64,000 nt of DNA from Shewanella benthica. Lineage in GTDB: Bacteria > Pseudomonadota > Gammaproteobacteria > Enterobacterales > Shewanellaceae. Made by a program: the position numbers and the translations under genes. Under the pieces are notes generated by a model. The model was not told the origin of the DNA. It ran no database searches and saw only the letters and a list, made by a program, of their open reading frames with translations. Shown here piece after piece: positions 54,839 through 64,000 of the stretch (the stretch's first letter is position 1; each line of letters begins with the position of its first letter). The stretch spans positions 92,948 to 156,947 of the forward strand of contig JAKVHY010000009.1 in NCBI GenBank assembly GCA_023284085.1, in the 5' to 3' direction.

Positions 54839-56245
54839 TTAGAAATGCCACTGCAGGTATAAGGTCTGGTAGTTACTACCGCCACCGATGCGGCCAAAGG
54901 CTGAACTCTTCTCATAGATGCCGGATCTGTGGTGTATGCTGTAGCCCATCCACATCTTATCCATGGTGCGGCTATTAAATAGGTCGCCCATATTCACATC
55001 TAAGGAAAAATCCAGATAGTTGAGTAGCTTGGACGGCTTATAACCTTTCTCTTCCAGCTCTGAGCCTTCTATATAGGTGACGCTTGATACATAGGACAGG
55101 CCTTCCGCGACACCAAGGCGCCATCTTGGGCCGAATTCGAAGGTGTAGAAGGCCTTGATGGCAACGACACCTTCGGCCAGATTACTCTGTACTTCAGAAT
55201 CGTGGTGCCAAACCAGGCCAGGGGTGAAGTAGAGCTCAATAGGAAAGTTAAACAAGGTCTCGGTGAGACGCGTACCGTAGAATACCGAGGTGAATTGATT
55301 ATTATAGGGATCTGTCTGGGTCTGCCAGGAGAAAATGGCGTTCAGGTTCGAAGGCGTGGCCCAACCATGTGCAAGGCGTATAAACTCACCATCGCTGCTA
55401 TCAGAGGCTCTCGATTCGACCTTAGTTACCTTGCTCTTAGCACTTGTATTACTGAAGTCCGGAAAGAAGCCGAAACCGAGAAAGGATTCAAATTGATATT
55501 GAGTATCCATGGTCGGTAGGTTAGCCGTGTCGTCATCGATACGACCCACACCAAATTGTCCTAATAGGTATAGGTTGCTATAGAGGTGATATCGGCTCTT
55601 AATCCCCGCATTAAATTCAATCCCACCACCGACGTCATATTGATCTAAGCCGTAATAGTGTTGGTTAAAATCGGCACTCTTCCAATGAAACTCGGCATAA
55701 GGGTTAAGATACCAATCGCCATACTCCCAATGATATTGGGTTCGGGTGTAGCCGTAGCTGCGTTTATTCGAATCAGACATGAAGGCGACATCAAACTCCC
55801 AGGCGTCCTGGAGGAATCGATACTGCAGGCCGAAATCGAAGGCCTGAGATTGCGACTCGTTTTGTAGCTCCTGAGGTATGTCGACGAAACGAAACCGAGT
55901 ATAGAGGTTAACCTGATGCTCATCATTCTTCCAAAAGTGCACACCCGCTTCCATGCCGTTGATGAAGAAATAATCGTTACTGTATTTTATCAGTGGCAGC
56001 ACATCGTACACTTCGTCATCTTCTACAGCAAAGGGAATGTCGCCCCTTCTTACACCGATTCCCAGTCCCCAGGTTTCCGTTTGGAATTGTGTGGCATAGA
56101 TCTTAGGCTGCGGCTCATCTGGCTGCACCGTTTCTGGAACACTGTGCTCAGATGATAGTGCCAGCCCGCTATATAACGCGAGAGTGAGGGCGAGAGGCTG
56201 AACAAAAAACTGTGATGACGATAGGAGCTGAGAATGATTATTCAT
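54839..56245 (-). CDS. MipA/OmpV-like outer-membrane protein
   Basis: 468 residues. Signal peptide (about 1-32, ends GLALSSEH). The mature part starts TWGLGIGVRRGDIPFAVEDD, the usual MipA start. Alternating aromatic beta strands follow, with a C-terminal ..QTLYLQWHF whose final Phe is the outer-membrane assembly signal. Longer than typical MipA (about 250), so strands or an extracellular part are extra. Function unknown; members act in antibiotic-related or peptidoglycan scaffolding. Confidence 0.8.
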   Translation of the reverse strand: MNNHSQLLSSSQFFVQPLALTLALYSGLALSSEHSVPETVQPDEPQPKIYATQFQTETWGLGIGVRRGDIPFAVEDDEVYDVLPLIKYSNDYFFINGMEAGVHFWKNDEHQVNLYTRFRFVDIPQELQNESQSQAFDFGLQYRFLQDAWEFDVAFMSDSNKRSYGYTRTQYHWEYGDWYLNPYAEFHWKSADFNQHYYGLDQYDVGGGIEFNAGIKSRYHLYSNLYLLGQFGVGRIDDDTANLPTMDTQYQFESFLGFGFFPDFSNTSAKSKVTKVESRASDSSDGEFIRLAHGWATPSNLNAIFSWQTQTDPYNNQFTSVFYGTRLTETLFNFPIELYFTPGLVWHHDSEVQSNLAEGVVAIKAFYTFEFGPRWRLGVAEGLSYVSSVTYIEGSELEEKGYKPSKLLNYLDFSLDVNMGDLFNSRTMDKMWMGYSIHHRSGIYEKSSAFGRIGGGSNYQTLYLQWHF

Positions 56246-56491
56246 AGGCTTGTTTTAGAGACCTTTATTTGGCCAGTATAAAATGAAAATAGAAAGTTAA
56301 AATATTTATTATCTCTTAACTTATCTGTATCTATGCTGAATGCAAGCACAGATTTTAGCCTCAAGATCAAAAAAGTGCTCAGGGTTGGAAGATAATTCAG
56401 TCTTGACCTCGCCGGATGACTCACGTTAATACCCTTATAAATACTGCTGTTTATCGATTCCCTGGCCTCATAGTGCAAAAAAAAACCGCTC

Positions 56492-56513
56492 TATATTCCA
56501 AAAAGGTATTAAA
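56492..56513 (+). promoter_or_regulatory. Candidate CysB box upstream of cysJ
   Basis: ATTCCAAAAAGGTAT-like dyad about 80-100 bp before the cysJ ATG. CysB sites have a TTATTCC-type half. The match is partial. The remaining 345-bp gap (56246-56590) has no gene. Confidence 0.3.
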
Positions 56514-56590
56514 AATCAGATTTTATTCTTTTTTGCTTTTCTTTATAGGCGCTAAGCTAACTGACATTACACAGATATAGGGCCGTACCC

Positions 56591-58393
56591 ATGTTGTTAA
56601 AAGAGCTTTCATCACTCGCTTCGCCACTGTCGTCAGGGCAAGTGGATAAGTTAAAGCAGCTCACCGCTGAGCTGAGTGCCGTGCAACTTGCATGGGTAAG
56701 TGGATATTTATCTGCTACTGCGGAGCAAGGAGCCAATCTTCTTGGTAGCGAAACTGCTGCTCAAAGCGCTCCAGCACAAACCATTACTATTCTATACGGT
56801 AGTCAAACCGGTAATGGTCGTGGGGTAGCAAGCGAATTAGCCGCGAAGGCTCAAGCCCAAGGGTACGCTGTTAACCTTGCTTCAATGGGGGATTATAAGG
56901 TCCGTCAACTGAAGCAAGAAACCATATTACTGGCTGTCGTGAGTACCCACGGTGAAGGCGAAGCGCCCGATGATGCTATCGAATTGCATAAATTCCTGGC
57001 ATCTAAGCGAGCGCCTAAATTAGCAAACCTAAACTATTCTGTGTTGGCTCTGGGGGATTCGAGTTATGAATTCTTCTGCCAGACAGGTAAAGACTTCGAT
57101 GATCGCCTATCTGCATTAGGCGCTAAGCCACTCCAGACTCTGGTTGAATGTGATGTCGACTATGAATCTGCCGCTGAGCTGTGGCAAGAGAGTGTGTTAG
57201 AAGCCGTTAAGCCGTTAATCGAAACCTCAGGTGCGAGTGTCGTTCCACTGTCGGGTTCGGGCATCCCTGGCGTTGCAGCGAGTGAGTTCACTAAGCAAAA
57301 ACCATATACCGCCGAGCTTCTCGTGAGTCAGAAGTTAACGGGCCGGGAATCGGATCGTGATGTACGACATGTTGAAATCGACTTAGGTGAGTCAGGACTG
57401 AGCTATCAAGCCGGTGATGCGCTGGGTGTCTGGTTTACTAATACAGAAACCTTAGTCGAAGAGTTATTGACTAAATTATCCCTCAACGGCGATGAAGCCG
57501 TAACAGTGGGAAAGGATGCGCTATCTCTCAAGCAAGCGTTAATCGAGAAGAAAGAGCTGACTCAGCTTTATCCCGGTCTGGTTAAAGATTGGGCCGCACT
57601 TAGCGGTAATGCCGAGCTGTTGAATATCAGTGATGACAAAGAACTGACTCGTCAGTTTGTGCGACATAATCAGCTAGCAGACCTTGTGGCTACTTACAGT
57701 GCAGAAGTAACCTCTACTCAGCTGTTAGCCATGCTACGACCGATTACACCTCGCTTGTATTCCATTGCATCGAGTCAGTCTGAGGTCGAGTCAGAGGTGC
57801 ACTTGACCGTTGCTTTAGTCGAGGATGAACGTGAAGGAGCCGCAAGATTTGGTGGCGCTTCACAGTTCCTGGCTCAAGCACAAGAGGGCCAGGAAGTTAA
57901 GGTTTATGTCGAACCTAACAAGCATTTCAGGTTACCGGAAAATCCAGAGACACCAGTGATCATGGTGGGGCCGGGCACAGGTATTGCACCGTTTAGAGCC
58001 TTTATGCAGGAGCGTGCGGCTCAAGGTATCGAAGGTAATAGCTGGCTTATCTTCGGTAATCCACATTTCGAGCAGGATTTTCTCTATCAAACTGAGTGGC
58101 AGCAATATCTGCAAGATGGCTCGTTATCACGTATAGATTTAGCCTTCTCTAGAGATCAAGCCCATAAGATCTATGTGCAGCACCGAATCGCCGAGCAGGG
58201 TGAAGAGCTGTGGAAATGGCTCGAGTCCGGCGCGCATTTCTACATCTGTGGTGATGCCGAGCGTATGGCGAAAGATGTGCATCAGGCCCTGCTCGATATC
58301 GCGGTAAAGTTTGGCGGCAAAACCGAGGAGGAGGCCGAGGCCTACTTTGAGAAATTACGCAGCGACAAGCGTTATCAGAAAGACGTTTATTGA
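56591..58393 (+). CDS. cysJ: Sulfite reductase flavoprotein subunit
   Basis: 600 residues, one more than E. coli CysJ. Flavodoxin domain (about 64-205, LYGSQTGNGRG, VLALGDSSYEFFCQTGKDFD), FAD domain (ITPRLYSIASSQSE), and NADPH site (MVGPGTGIAPFRAF, FYICGDAERMAKDV). C-terminus RYQKDVY is typical. It passes electrons from NADPH to CysI for sulfite to sulfide reduction. First gene of cysJ-cysI-cysH, 115 bp before the chosen cysI start. Confidence 0.97.
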   Translation: MLLKELSSLASPLSSGQVDKLKQLTAELSAVQLAWVSGYLSATAEQGANLLGSETAAQSAPAQTITILYGSQTGNGRGVASELAAKAQAQGYAVNLASMGDYKVRQLKQETILLAVVSTHGEGEAPDDAIELHKFLASKRAPKLANLNYSVLALGDSSYEFFCQTGKDFDDRLSALGAKPLQTLVECDVDYESAAELWQESVLEAVKPLIETSGASVVPLSGSGIPGVAASEFTKQKPYTAELLVSQKLTGRESDRDVRHVEIDLGESGLSYQAGDALGVWFTNTETLVEELLTKLSLNGDEAVTVGKDALSLKQALIEKKELTQLYPGLVKDWAALSGNAELLNISDDKELTRQFVRHNQLADLVATYSAEVTSTQLLAMLRPITPRLYSIASSQSEVESEVHLTVALVEDEREGAARFGGASQFLAQAQEGQEVKVYVEPNKHFRLPENPETPVIMVGPGTGIAPFRAFMQERAAQGIEGNSWLIFGNPHFEQDFLYQTEWQQYLQDGSLSRIDLAFSRDQAHKIYVQHRIAEQGEELWKWLESGAHFYICGDAERMAKDVHQALLDIAVKFGGKTEEEAEAYFEKLRSDKRYQKDVY

Positions 58394-58508
58394 TATTGAG
58401 AAGTCTTGCCGGGTCTGAATACCCGGTAATAAGATCTTCTGTTTAAACCTAATATAAGATGTGATGCCTATTAAGAGCGTCGCACAAGAGATGAGTGAGG
58501 CGGTAGCC

Positions 58509-60242
58509 ATGTCAGAGAACAAAAGTGTAGAGCAAGCAGAGCCATTATCAGTCAATGAGCATCTTAAAACCGACAGTAATTTTCTGAGAGGCACAATTCA
58601 GGAAGGCTTAGATACCGCTGTCACGGGATCATTTAGTGAAGGCGATCAGCAGCTGATTAAGTTCCATGGTTTTTATCAGCAAGATGACCGCGATCTAAGA
58701 AATGAACGTAAAGAGCAGAAGCTGGAGCCGCTTTATAGCTTTATGTTACGCGCCCGTGTTGCTGGTGGTGTGTGTAGTCCGGAACAGTGGCTGGGTGTCG
58801 ATGAAATAGCATCAACCTTGACTAGCTCTAACAGCATACGCTTGACCACGCGTCAGACATTTCAATACCACGGTATCTCTAAGCGTAACTTGAGAACCTT
58901 GATCCAGAGTCTGGACAGTAAGGCGCTGGACTCGATTGCCGCCTGTGGTGACGTGAACCGTAATGTCATGTGTAACCCAAACCCCGTAGAGTCTCGCTTA
59001 CACGAGCAAGCCTACTACTGGGCCAAGAAATTGTCGGATAACTATTTGCCACGCACTAAGGCTTATGCCGAGATCTGGCTTGGTGATGACAAGGTTGCCA
59101 CCAGTGAAGGTGATGATGTCGAGCCTGTATATGGTAAGACATATTTGCCGCGTAAGTTCAAGATGGCCGTTGCCGTACCCCCAGATAATGATGTAGATGT
59201 ATACACCAATGATCTGGGTTTTATCGCGGTAGCTGAAGAGGGCGAGCTTATCGGCTTTAACTTAGTGGCTGGTGGCGGTATGGGTTCAACCCATGGTGAA
59301 GTGCAGACTTTTCCACGTCTAGCCGATGATTTTGGCTATATTAAGGCCGAAGATACATTGAAGTTTGCCGAGGCGATATTAAAAGTTCAGCGTGACTGGG
59401 GTAATCGCTCTAACCGTAAACTGTCGAGACTCAAGTACACCATAGTCAAATATGGCTATGAGGTATTTAAGGCCGAAGTAGAGAAGCGCGCCGGGGTTAA
59501 ATTTGAGCCCAAACGTGATGTGGTCATCGGCGATCGCGGTGATCGTTATGGTTGGATAAAAGGCGTCGATAACCAGTGGCATTTGACACTATTCATCGAA
59601 GGCGGCCGCATCAAGGATTTACCGGGTCAGCCGTTGCAAACCGGATTAAGGGAGATTGCCAAGATACATAAGGGCGATTTCCGTATGACCTCGAATCAAA
59701 ACCTGATCATAGCCCGCGTTGCCGCAGAGGATAAGGCCGAGATCGAAGCCTTAGCCCGTAGCCATGGTCTGATGGGGAAAGTGATCACACCAACCCGAGG
59801 TCGCTCAATTGCCTGTGTTGCATTGCCAACTTGTGCCCTTGCCATGGCCGAAGCCGAGCGTTATTTCCCGGACTTCCTGACGAAAGTAGAGTCATTGCAG
59901 GAGAAACATGGCTTCCTGGACCAAGGAATAGTCATCCGCATGACGGGGTGCCCTAACGGTTGTGCAAGGCCCTTCGCGGCAGAGATTGGCCTGGTAGGTA
60001 AGGCGCCGGGTCGCTATAACCTATATCTGGGCGCGAGCTTCGAAGGTACACGTTTAAACAAACTCTATCGCGAGAATATTCAAGAAGCAGAGATCTTATC
60101 TGAGCTTGATAGCTTGTTCGCCAGATATGTGGGTGAGCGAGAAGAGGGCGAAACCTTTGGTAATTTCACGGTACGCATAGGCGTCGTGGCAGCGGTAATT
60201 GATGCCGCTAAGGATTTTCATGGACAGAGTAGTAATGCCTGA
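58509..60242 (+). CDS. cysI: Sulfite reductase haemoprotein subunit
   Basis: About 577 residues from ATG 58509; earlier starts at 58461 or 58491 are in frame but add residues not seen in the family. The siroheme/4Fe-4S cysteines are in [15 protein letters not shown] and [31 protein letters not shown] matches CysI. Reduces sulfite to sulfide with six electrons from CysJ. The 3' end overlaps cysH by 23 bp. Confidence 0.95.
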   Translation: MSENKSVEQAEPLSVNEHLKTDSNFLRGTIQEGLDTAVTGSFSEGDQQLIKFHGFYQQDDRDLRNERKEQKLEPLYSFMLRARVAGGVCSPEQWLGVDEIASTLTSSNSIRLTTRQTFQYHGISKRNLRTLIQSLDSKALDSIAACGDVNRNVMCNPNPVESRLHEQAYYWAKKLSDNYLPRTKAYAEIWLGDDKVATSEGDDVEPVYGKTYLPRKFKMAVAVPPDNDVDVYTNDLGFIAVAEEGELIGFNLVAGGGMGSTHGEVQTFPRLADDFGYIKAEDTLKFAEAILKVQRDWGNRSNRKLSRLKYTIVKYGYEVFKAEVEKRAGVKFEPKRDVVIGDRGDRYGWIKGVDNQWHLTLFIEGGRIKDLPGQPLQTGLREIAKIHKGDFRMTSNQNLIIARVAAEDKAEIEALARSHGLMGKVITPTRGRSIACVALPTCALAMAEAERYFPDFLTKVESLQEKHGFLDQGIVIRMTGCPNGCARPFAAEIGLVGKAPGRYNLYLGASFEGTRLNKLYRENIQEAEILSELDSLFARYVGEREEGETFGNFTVRIGVVAAVIDAAKDFHGQSSNA

Positions 60243-61005
60243 ATCAAATACTCAGGTTGAATCGGTGGTATCTGCACAAGAGCTGTTAGCCCTGTTAAGC
60301 GCGCCGGCAGTCGAGCAGAAGAGCGAGCTTGAGCGTATCAATCACTTCCTCACAGAGCTGAATCCTAAGCAAAGAGTGGCCTGGGGATTGAAGTATCTTC
60401 CGGGTACTCATGCGTTATCGTCGAGCTTTGGTATTCAAGCCGCGGTGATGTTGAATCTGGTGAGCAGTGAGAAGCCGGATATTCCGGTGATCTTGACCGA
60501 TACCGGTTACCTGTTTGCCGAAACCTATCAATTTATCGACGAGCTGACCGAGCGTTTATCGCTAAATCTTAAGATATTTGCCTCCCCCATGACCCCTGCC
60601 TGGCAGGAGGCGCGTTTTGGCCAGTTGTGGGAAAAAGGTCTCGATGGTTTAGATCAATATAACCGTATGAACAAGGTCGAACCAATGCAACGAGCTCTCG
60701 ATGCGTTGAGTGTCAGGACCTGGTTTGCGGGGCTGCGTCGCAGTCAATCCAGTACTCGAGAGGCTCTGCCAATCTTGGCTATTCATGGCTCACGTTATAA
60801 GATTTTACCTATCTTAGATTGGAGCAATAAGGATGTGCATGAATACTTAACTGAGCATGACTTGCCTTATCACCCGCTTTGGGAACAAGGCTACGTTTCT
60901 GTTGGCGATACACATTCGAGCAAGCCATTAGAGCTGGGTATGACCGAAGAGGAGACGCGTTTCAATGGCCTCAAGCGTGAATGTGGACTGCATTTTGAAA
61001 TATAA
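60220..61005 (+). CDS. cysH: PAPS reductase
   Basis: 261 residues from ATG 60220, which has AAGGA five bases ahead; other in-frame ATGs are at 60199 and 60235. [14 protein letters not shown] and [11 protein letters not shown] form the PAPS-binding loops; the catalytic Cys is in [10 protein letters not shown] at the C-terminus. It reduces PAPS to sulfite using thioredoxin. The end of the gene (60886-61005) is repeated twice more in tandem downstream. Confidence 0.96.
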   Translation: MDRVVMPESNTQVESVVSAQELLALLSAPAVEQKSELERINHFLTELNPKQRVAWGLKYLPGTHALSSSFGIQAAVMLNLVSSEKPDIPVILTDTGYLFAETYQFIDELTERLSLNLKIFASPMTPAWQEARFGQLWEKGLDGLDQYNRMNKVEPMQRALDALSVRTWFAGLRRSQSSTREALPILAIHGSRYKILPILDWSNKDVHEYLTEHDLPYHPLWEQGYVSVGDTHSSKPLELGMTEEETRFNGLKRECGLHFEI

Positions 61006-61254
61006 CTGCAAGGCTACGCATTCGTTAGTGATACACATTCGAGCAAGCCATTAGAGCTGGGTATGACCGAAGAGGAGACGCGTTTCAATGGCCTCAAGCG
61101 TGAATGTGGACTGCATTTTGAAATATAGCAGCAAGGCTACGCATTAGTTAGTGATACACATTCGAGCAAGCCATTAGAGCTGGGTATGACCGAAGAGGAG
61201 ACGCGTTTCAATGGTCTCAAGCGTGAATGTGGCCTGCATTTCGAGATATAGATT
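60886..61254 (+). repeat. 123-bp tandem repeat of the cysH 3' end (three units)
   Basis: Units start at 60886, 61009 and 61132 (CAAGGCTACG), exactly 123 bp apart (41 codons). All three end in FEI and a stop (TAA, TAG, TAG). Unit 3 differs from unit 1 in the final 50 bases only by silent changes (GGC to GGT, GGA to GGC, TTT to TTC, GAA to GAG). Confidence 0.95.
61009..61251 (+). pseudogene. Two extra in-frame copies of the cysH C-terminus
   Basis: Units 2 and 3 continue the cysH frame after its TAA and would each encode [20 protein letters not shown] then [12 protein letters not shown]. Only the two intervening stops separate them from CysH. No start codon with a ribosome site is evident, so expression is not expected unless stops are read through. 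Confidence 0.75.
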
Positions 61255-61302
61255 CATGCTTCTAGCGCTAACTTTATATATCTAGTTTTAGTTCACAACA
61301 GC

Positions 61303-61330
61303 ATAAGGGCCAGTTGATCTGGCTCTTTTT
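61303..61330 (+). terminator. Terminator of the cysJIH operon
   Basis: Stem AGGGCCAG / CTGGCTCT followed by five Ts, 50 bases after the last cysH repeat unit. Confidence 0.85.
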
Positions 61331-62112
61331 ATGTCTACAGATTTTCAATTTGAGTATTGGGTTATCAGTGCTAATCAGCTTGGTGGTCTTGAGGTTTTTT
61401 ATTTAGCTTATCCACATTCTTGTACTGGTGCATTAATACGATTTGGCTGTGAGAAAGGGTGGTCACCTTGGTTACATCTAGCTAATTTAACGGTGAAATT
61501 TTCACGTTGTTATACTTTTGTTGTATTTTTTAACGAATAGTACATTTTTACGCACAAACTTATGCACAGTTAAAAAAACTAGTCTATAGTCAGGAGTTCC
61601 CGTAGATGGTTTTAGAATGCTGTTCTGTATAGGGGCCATTGTTAATGTATTCGTGACTAGTTTTCGTTATTAGTATTAGTAACTAATTTTAGCGATGTCA
61701 CATTAACTTTGGACTCGATGACTTTTAGAACTTCCTGGAGTTTGTTGTCACCCTTGTGATGATACTCACTAGAAGTCGCAGACGGCCTCAGAGCCTGTAC
61801 ACCTCACGTCTCTTCGTTGAACTGAGGTGATGTGTGATTTTGGTTGGCTTGTTAGCGCCAGTTTAATCAAAAGCCGTTCCCCCCTGAATAGCCCGATGCG
61901 GCTATTCAGGATCAGCCCAGAATTCTAAAGCTTCCCTAGCCCCTCCGACAGACAAGCATTGGTGTAGCCGTCCGCGAAGCGATAGCCATCTTCTTCATTT
62001 TAGAACCTTTTTCTCTACATATATAGTATATTAGTGGGCTAGAGACTTAAGTGTCAGGGCGTTTCAACATCCCCAAAATACAAATTTCGATCTATAAAAT
62101 GGAGTTTAATGA
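61331..62112. other. Gene-free region with a perfect hairpin
   Basis: About 780 bp. Its clearest feature is an 11-bp perfect stem with a 6-base loop at 61886-61912 (CCTGAATAGCC, complement). On the minus strand a frame from about 62005 reads MKKMAIASRTATPML then a stop, next to a GGTTCTAAAAT motif that recurs at the window end (about 63984-63994). No gene is supported; it may be an unrecognised dispersed repeat. Confidence 0.4.
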
Positions 62113-63858
62113 ATGAACAAAATACTAATCGCTGCGGCTGTGGTTGCCGTCGGTGCCGGTGGATATTGGTTTAGCCAGCAGTCCGGAGAGGGAGCGAGTC
62201 AGTCTAATGACGTATTGGCTTCGGTACCTGCGGATACGCCTATTTTTTCGGGTCAGTTAACGCCTTTCCCTATCAAGTCTTATATCAACTCATTGTCTCA
62301 AAGTTACAAGACCTATCCAGAGGATATGTTTGCCGAGTTAGAGCAGTCTGATGATGCTAAGGCCAAGTTTTTTGTCAGCTTGAGTCGGGCCTATGTGGAT
62401 AGCATGGAGAGCGGTCAACAATTTGTGACCACTTTTGGTTTAGCCGATGAGATCAGAAGTTATTTTTACACCTTAGGCTTGTTACCTGTACTCAAACTCG
62501 ACGTCGAAAAGCCTGAGGTTATTTGGGCTCTGTTGGATAAGGCGGAAAAAGACAGTGGCTTCAGTCACCAGATGAAGACCTTGAAAGGGCTCTCTTATCG
62601 CTCTTATACGTTAACAGATGCAGGCGATGCCGAACCTATTGAGTTAGTATTTTCACAGCAAGATGGCTTGCTGACGATCACCTTAAATGCATCTATACTT
62701 GCCGAAGAGACTCTCGAAACGGCTCTTGGCATTAACCCTGTGACGCCTTCCCTAGCGGATTCAAAGATATTACAAGATATCATTAAAACCCACGGCTTTA
62801 GCGATGAAGCTGTCGGTTTCGTCAATCATCAAGAGCTAGTTAAGGCCATTACCACCAAAGATGGTAATCAGCTGGCCCGTCAGGTGACGGCTATTCTTGC
62901 TCAAGAGGGTGAAGACCCATTGTTGGAGCTTCGCAGCCCTGAGTGCCATAGTGAGTTTACGGCTATTGCCGCTAATTGGCCGCGAACCGTATTTGGTTTG
63001 AACAGTGTTTCAATAGGAGACCAAGAGAGTAGTCTGGATTTCTCTACTGTGATTGAGAGTAAAAATCAGACATTTCTGAATGCACTTAAGAGCATGCGTG
63101 GCTTCATTCCAGATTACGTGAAGAACAGTAGTGATAGCGTATTTTCCATGGGCCTGGGCATTGAATTAAATCAATTGGTTCCCTCACTAACTGCCGTATG
63201 GGATGAGATGCTACAACCTCAATACCAGTGTCAGGTGTTACAAGAGTTTCAGCAAGAGATGTCGGGTCAAAACCCTGCGATGTTAGGCATGTTTACCGGC
63301 ATGGCGAATGGGGTTCGTGGCGTGAGTGTGGCACTGCTTGATTATAAGTTTACCGAGCAAGCCGCGGGCGCTCAGGGTGAGCCAAGTTTAGAGAGTGTCG
63401 ATGCTATTATAAGCCTGTCAGCAGATAACCCGAGTATCTTGTTTAATATGGTGAAACCTTTCGCACCGGAACTGGCGAATATTCAATTACCACAAGATGG
63501 TAGCCCTGTTGACCTTTCTCAATTGCTACCACTTCCGCCCGAATATGGCATATCTCCTAAGCTGGCGCTGAAAGGTAAACATTTAGTCCTGTATACTGGG
63601 GACAAGGCTGAGGCTGTGGCTAATAAGCTGGCTGATGAAAAATTAGATAACAACGGTTTATATAGTGTCTATCTGGATTATAGCAAGGTGTTTGCGCCGA
63701 TCTTAAGCTTGGCTGAGATGACTGGCGAGCCATTGCCGGAAGAGTTTTCTATGATGAAAGATTACAATATGCAGGTGCAGATGGGCTTGGACATCAATGA
63801 CCAGGGCATAGTATTTGACTCATACATGAATAGTAAAGCGACACCCGGTGGTGAGTAA
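62113..63858 (+). CDS. Large DUF3352-like exported protein, function unknown
   Basis: 581 residues. An N-terminal anchor or signal (about 3-20, ILIAAAVVAVGAGGYWF) is followed by a polar periplasmic part. Segments such as LASVPADTPIFSGQLTPFPI, LGIELNQLVPSLTAVW and KLALKGKHLVLYTGDK recall the DUF3352 layout, but identity is not certain. No catalytic motif is visible. ATG 62113 after GGAGTTTAATGA. Monocistronic with a terminator. Confidence 0.75.
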   Translation: MNKILIAAAVVAVGAGGYWFSQQSGEGASQSNDVLASVPADTPIFSGQLTPFPIKSYINSLSQSYKTYPEDMFAELEQSDDAKAKFFVSLSRAYVDSMESGQQFVTTFGLADEIRSYFYTLGLLPVLKLDVEKPEVIWALLDKAEKDSGFSHQMKTLKGLSYRSYTLTDAGDAEPIELVFSQQDGLLTITLNASILAEETLETALGINPVTPSLADSKILQDIIKTHGFSDEAVGFVNHQELVKAITTKDGNQLARQVTAILAQEGEDPLLELRSPECHSEFTAIAANWPRTVFGLNSVSIGDQESSLDFSTVIESKNQTFLNALKSMRGFIPDYVKNSSDSVFSMGLGIELNQLVPSLTAVWDEMLQPQYQCQVLQEFQQEMSGQNPAMLGMFTGMANGVRGVSVALLDYKFTEQAAGAQGEPSLESVDAIISLSADNPSILFNMVKPFAPELANIQLPQDGSPVDLSQLLPLPPEYGISPKLALKGKHLVLYTGDKAEAVANKLADEKLDNNGLYSVYLDYSKVFAPILSLAEMTGEPLPEEFSMMKDYNMQVQMGLDINDQGIVFDSYMNSKATPGGE

Positions 63859-63890
63859 ATATTAGTATAAAAAAGAGCCAGTCCAGCTGT

Positions 63891-63924
63891 AATGCCGGTA
63901 AGTTAAGCTTACTGGCATTTTTTA
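63891..63924 (+). terminator. Terminator after the DUF3352-like gene
   Basis: Stem AATGCCGGTAAG / CTTACTGGCATT (one mismatch) with a 5-base loop, then a T-run. Confidence 0.88.
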
Positions 63925-64000
63925 TTTCTGGCATATTTCTGAGGTCTGCGCTTGACCGTCCTAGGGTAAGACCGAGTTCGTCGAGGTTCTAAAATCAGGC

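Noticed and set aside
60886..61254. Tandem repeat as a possible CRISPR array
   Set aside because: Units are 123 bp, contiguous, and match the cysH coding end; no spacers or cas genes.
61331..61540. 69-residue frame after the cysJIH terminator
   Set aside because: The start lies directly in the terminator T-run; no ribosome site and no recognisable protein.

Overview
The window looks like a piece of a marine Shewanella chromosome (gammaproteobacterium). Pointers are a GlyGly-CTERM extracellular nuclease of the ExeM type, an S46 dipeptidyl-peptidase, a MetJ-type operator in front of an NhaC-family transporter (the MetT arrangement), a cysJIH cluster, DUF3087 and MipA/OmpV proteins, and intergenic DNA rich in small hairpin repeats. 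This is inferred from gene content, not from a database match. No rRNA, tRNA, CRISPR array, prophage or complete insertion sequence was seen.

Layout. 1-2.6 kb: an FtsX-type ABC exporter (permease cut by the window edge, plus ATPase). 2.9-6.9 kb: a TSUP permease, an FAD oxidoreductase, a group II truncated haemoglobin and a DksA/TraR-type protein, separated by hairpin-rich repeats. 7-11 kb: ygfZ, serA, a DUF2238 membrane protein and a LuxR-type regulator. 11.6-18.1 kb: the ExeM-like nuclease, a hotdog thioesterase, a YgjV-like protein and a catalase. 18.2-26.8 kb: a manganese exporter of the UPF0016/GDT1 family behind a yybP-ykoY riboswitch, a tyrosine-permease-like protein, the S46 peptidase, a RluF-like pseudouridine synthase, a DUF998 protein and a MetT-like methionine transporter with MetJ boxes. 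26.8-33.5 kb: small proteins, a LysE exporter, and a LysR regulator divergent from gabD-gabT. 33.8-40.4 kb: a second-type Lgt, a CPA1 antiporter, an unusual TrpRS with a structured leader, a WD40-like lipoprotein, a YggE/SIMPL protein and an orphan membrane protein. 40.7-52.4 kb (mostly minus strand): a DUF6351 lipoprotein hydrolase, a chemoreceptor, a ZapE-family ATPase, a two-gene M16 peptidase pair, norR and an LpxL-type acyltransferase. 52.5-64 kb: a predicted gluzincin metallopeptidase with fossil copies of its 5' end, a TetR regulator, a MipA/OmpV protein, cysJ-cysI-cysH with two extra tandem copies of the cysH 3' end, and a long DUF3352-like protein.

Genes that work together: the ABC pair; gabD-gabT for GABA to succinate, with the divergent LysR as likely regulator; cysJIH for sulfate assimilation from PAPS to sulfide; and the overlapping M16 genes, one with and one without the zinc motif.

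The most unusual items are (i) two 266-bp, about 96% identical, inverted MITE-like elements at 14.7 and 40.4 kb, one of them overlapping a stop codon; (ii) gene-end tandem duplications at 52.5-53.0 kb (5' end of the metallopeptidase) and 60.9-61.25 kb (3' end of cysH, exact 123-bp period, reading frame intact); (iii) four MetJ-phased octamers upstream of the NhaC-family gene; (iv) the Mn riboswitch leader; and (v) mutually exclusive hairpins in the leader of a streptococcal-type TrpRS.
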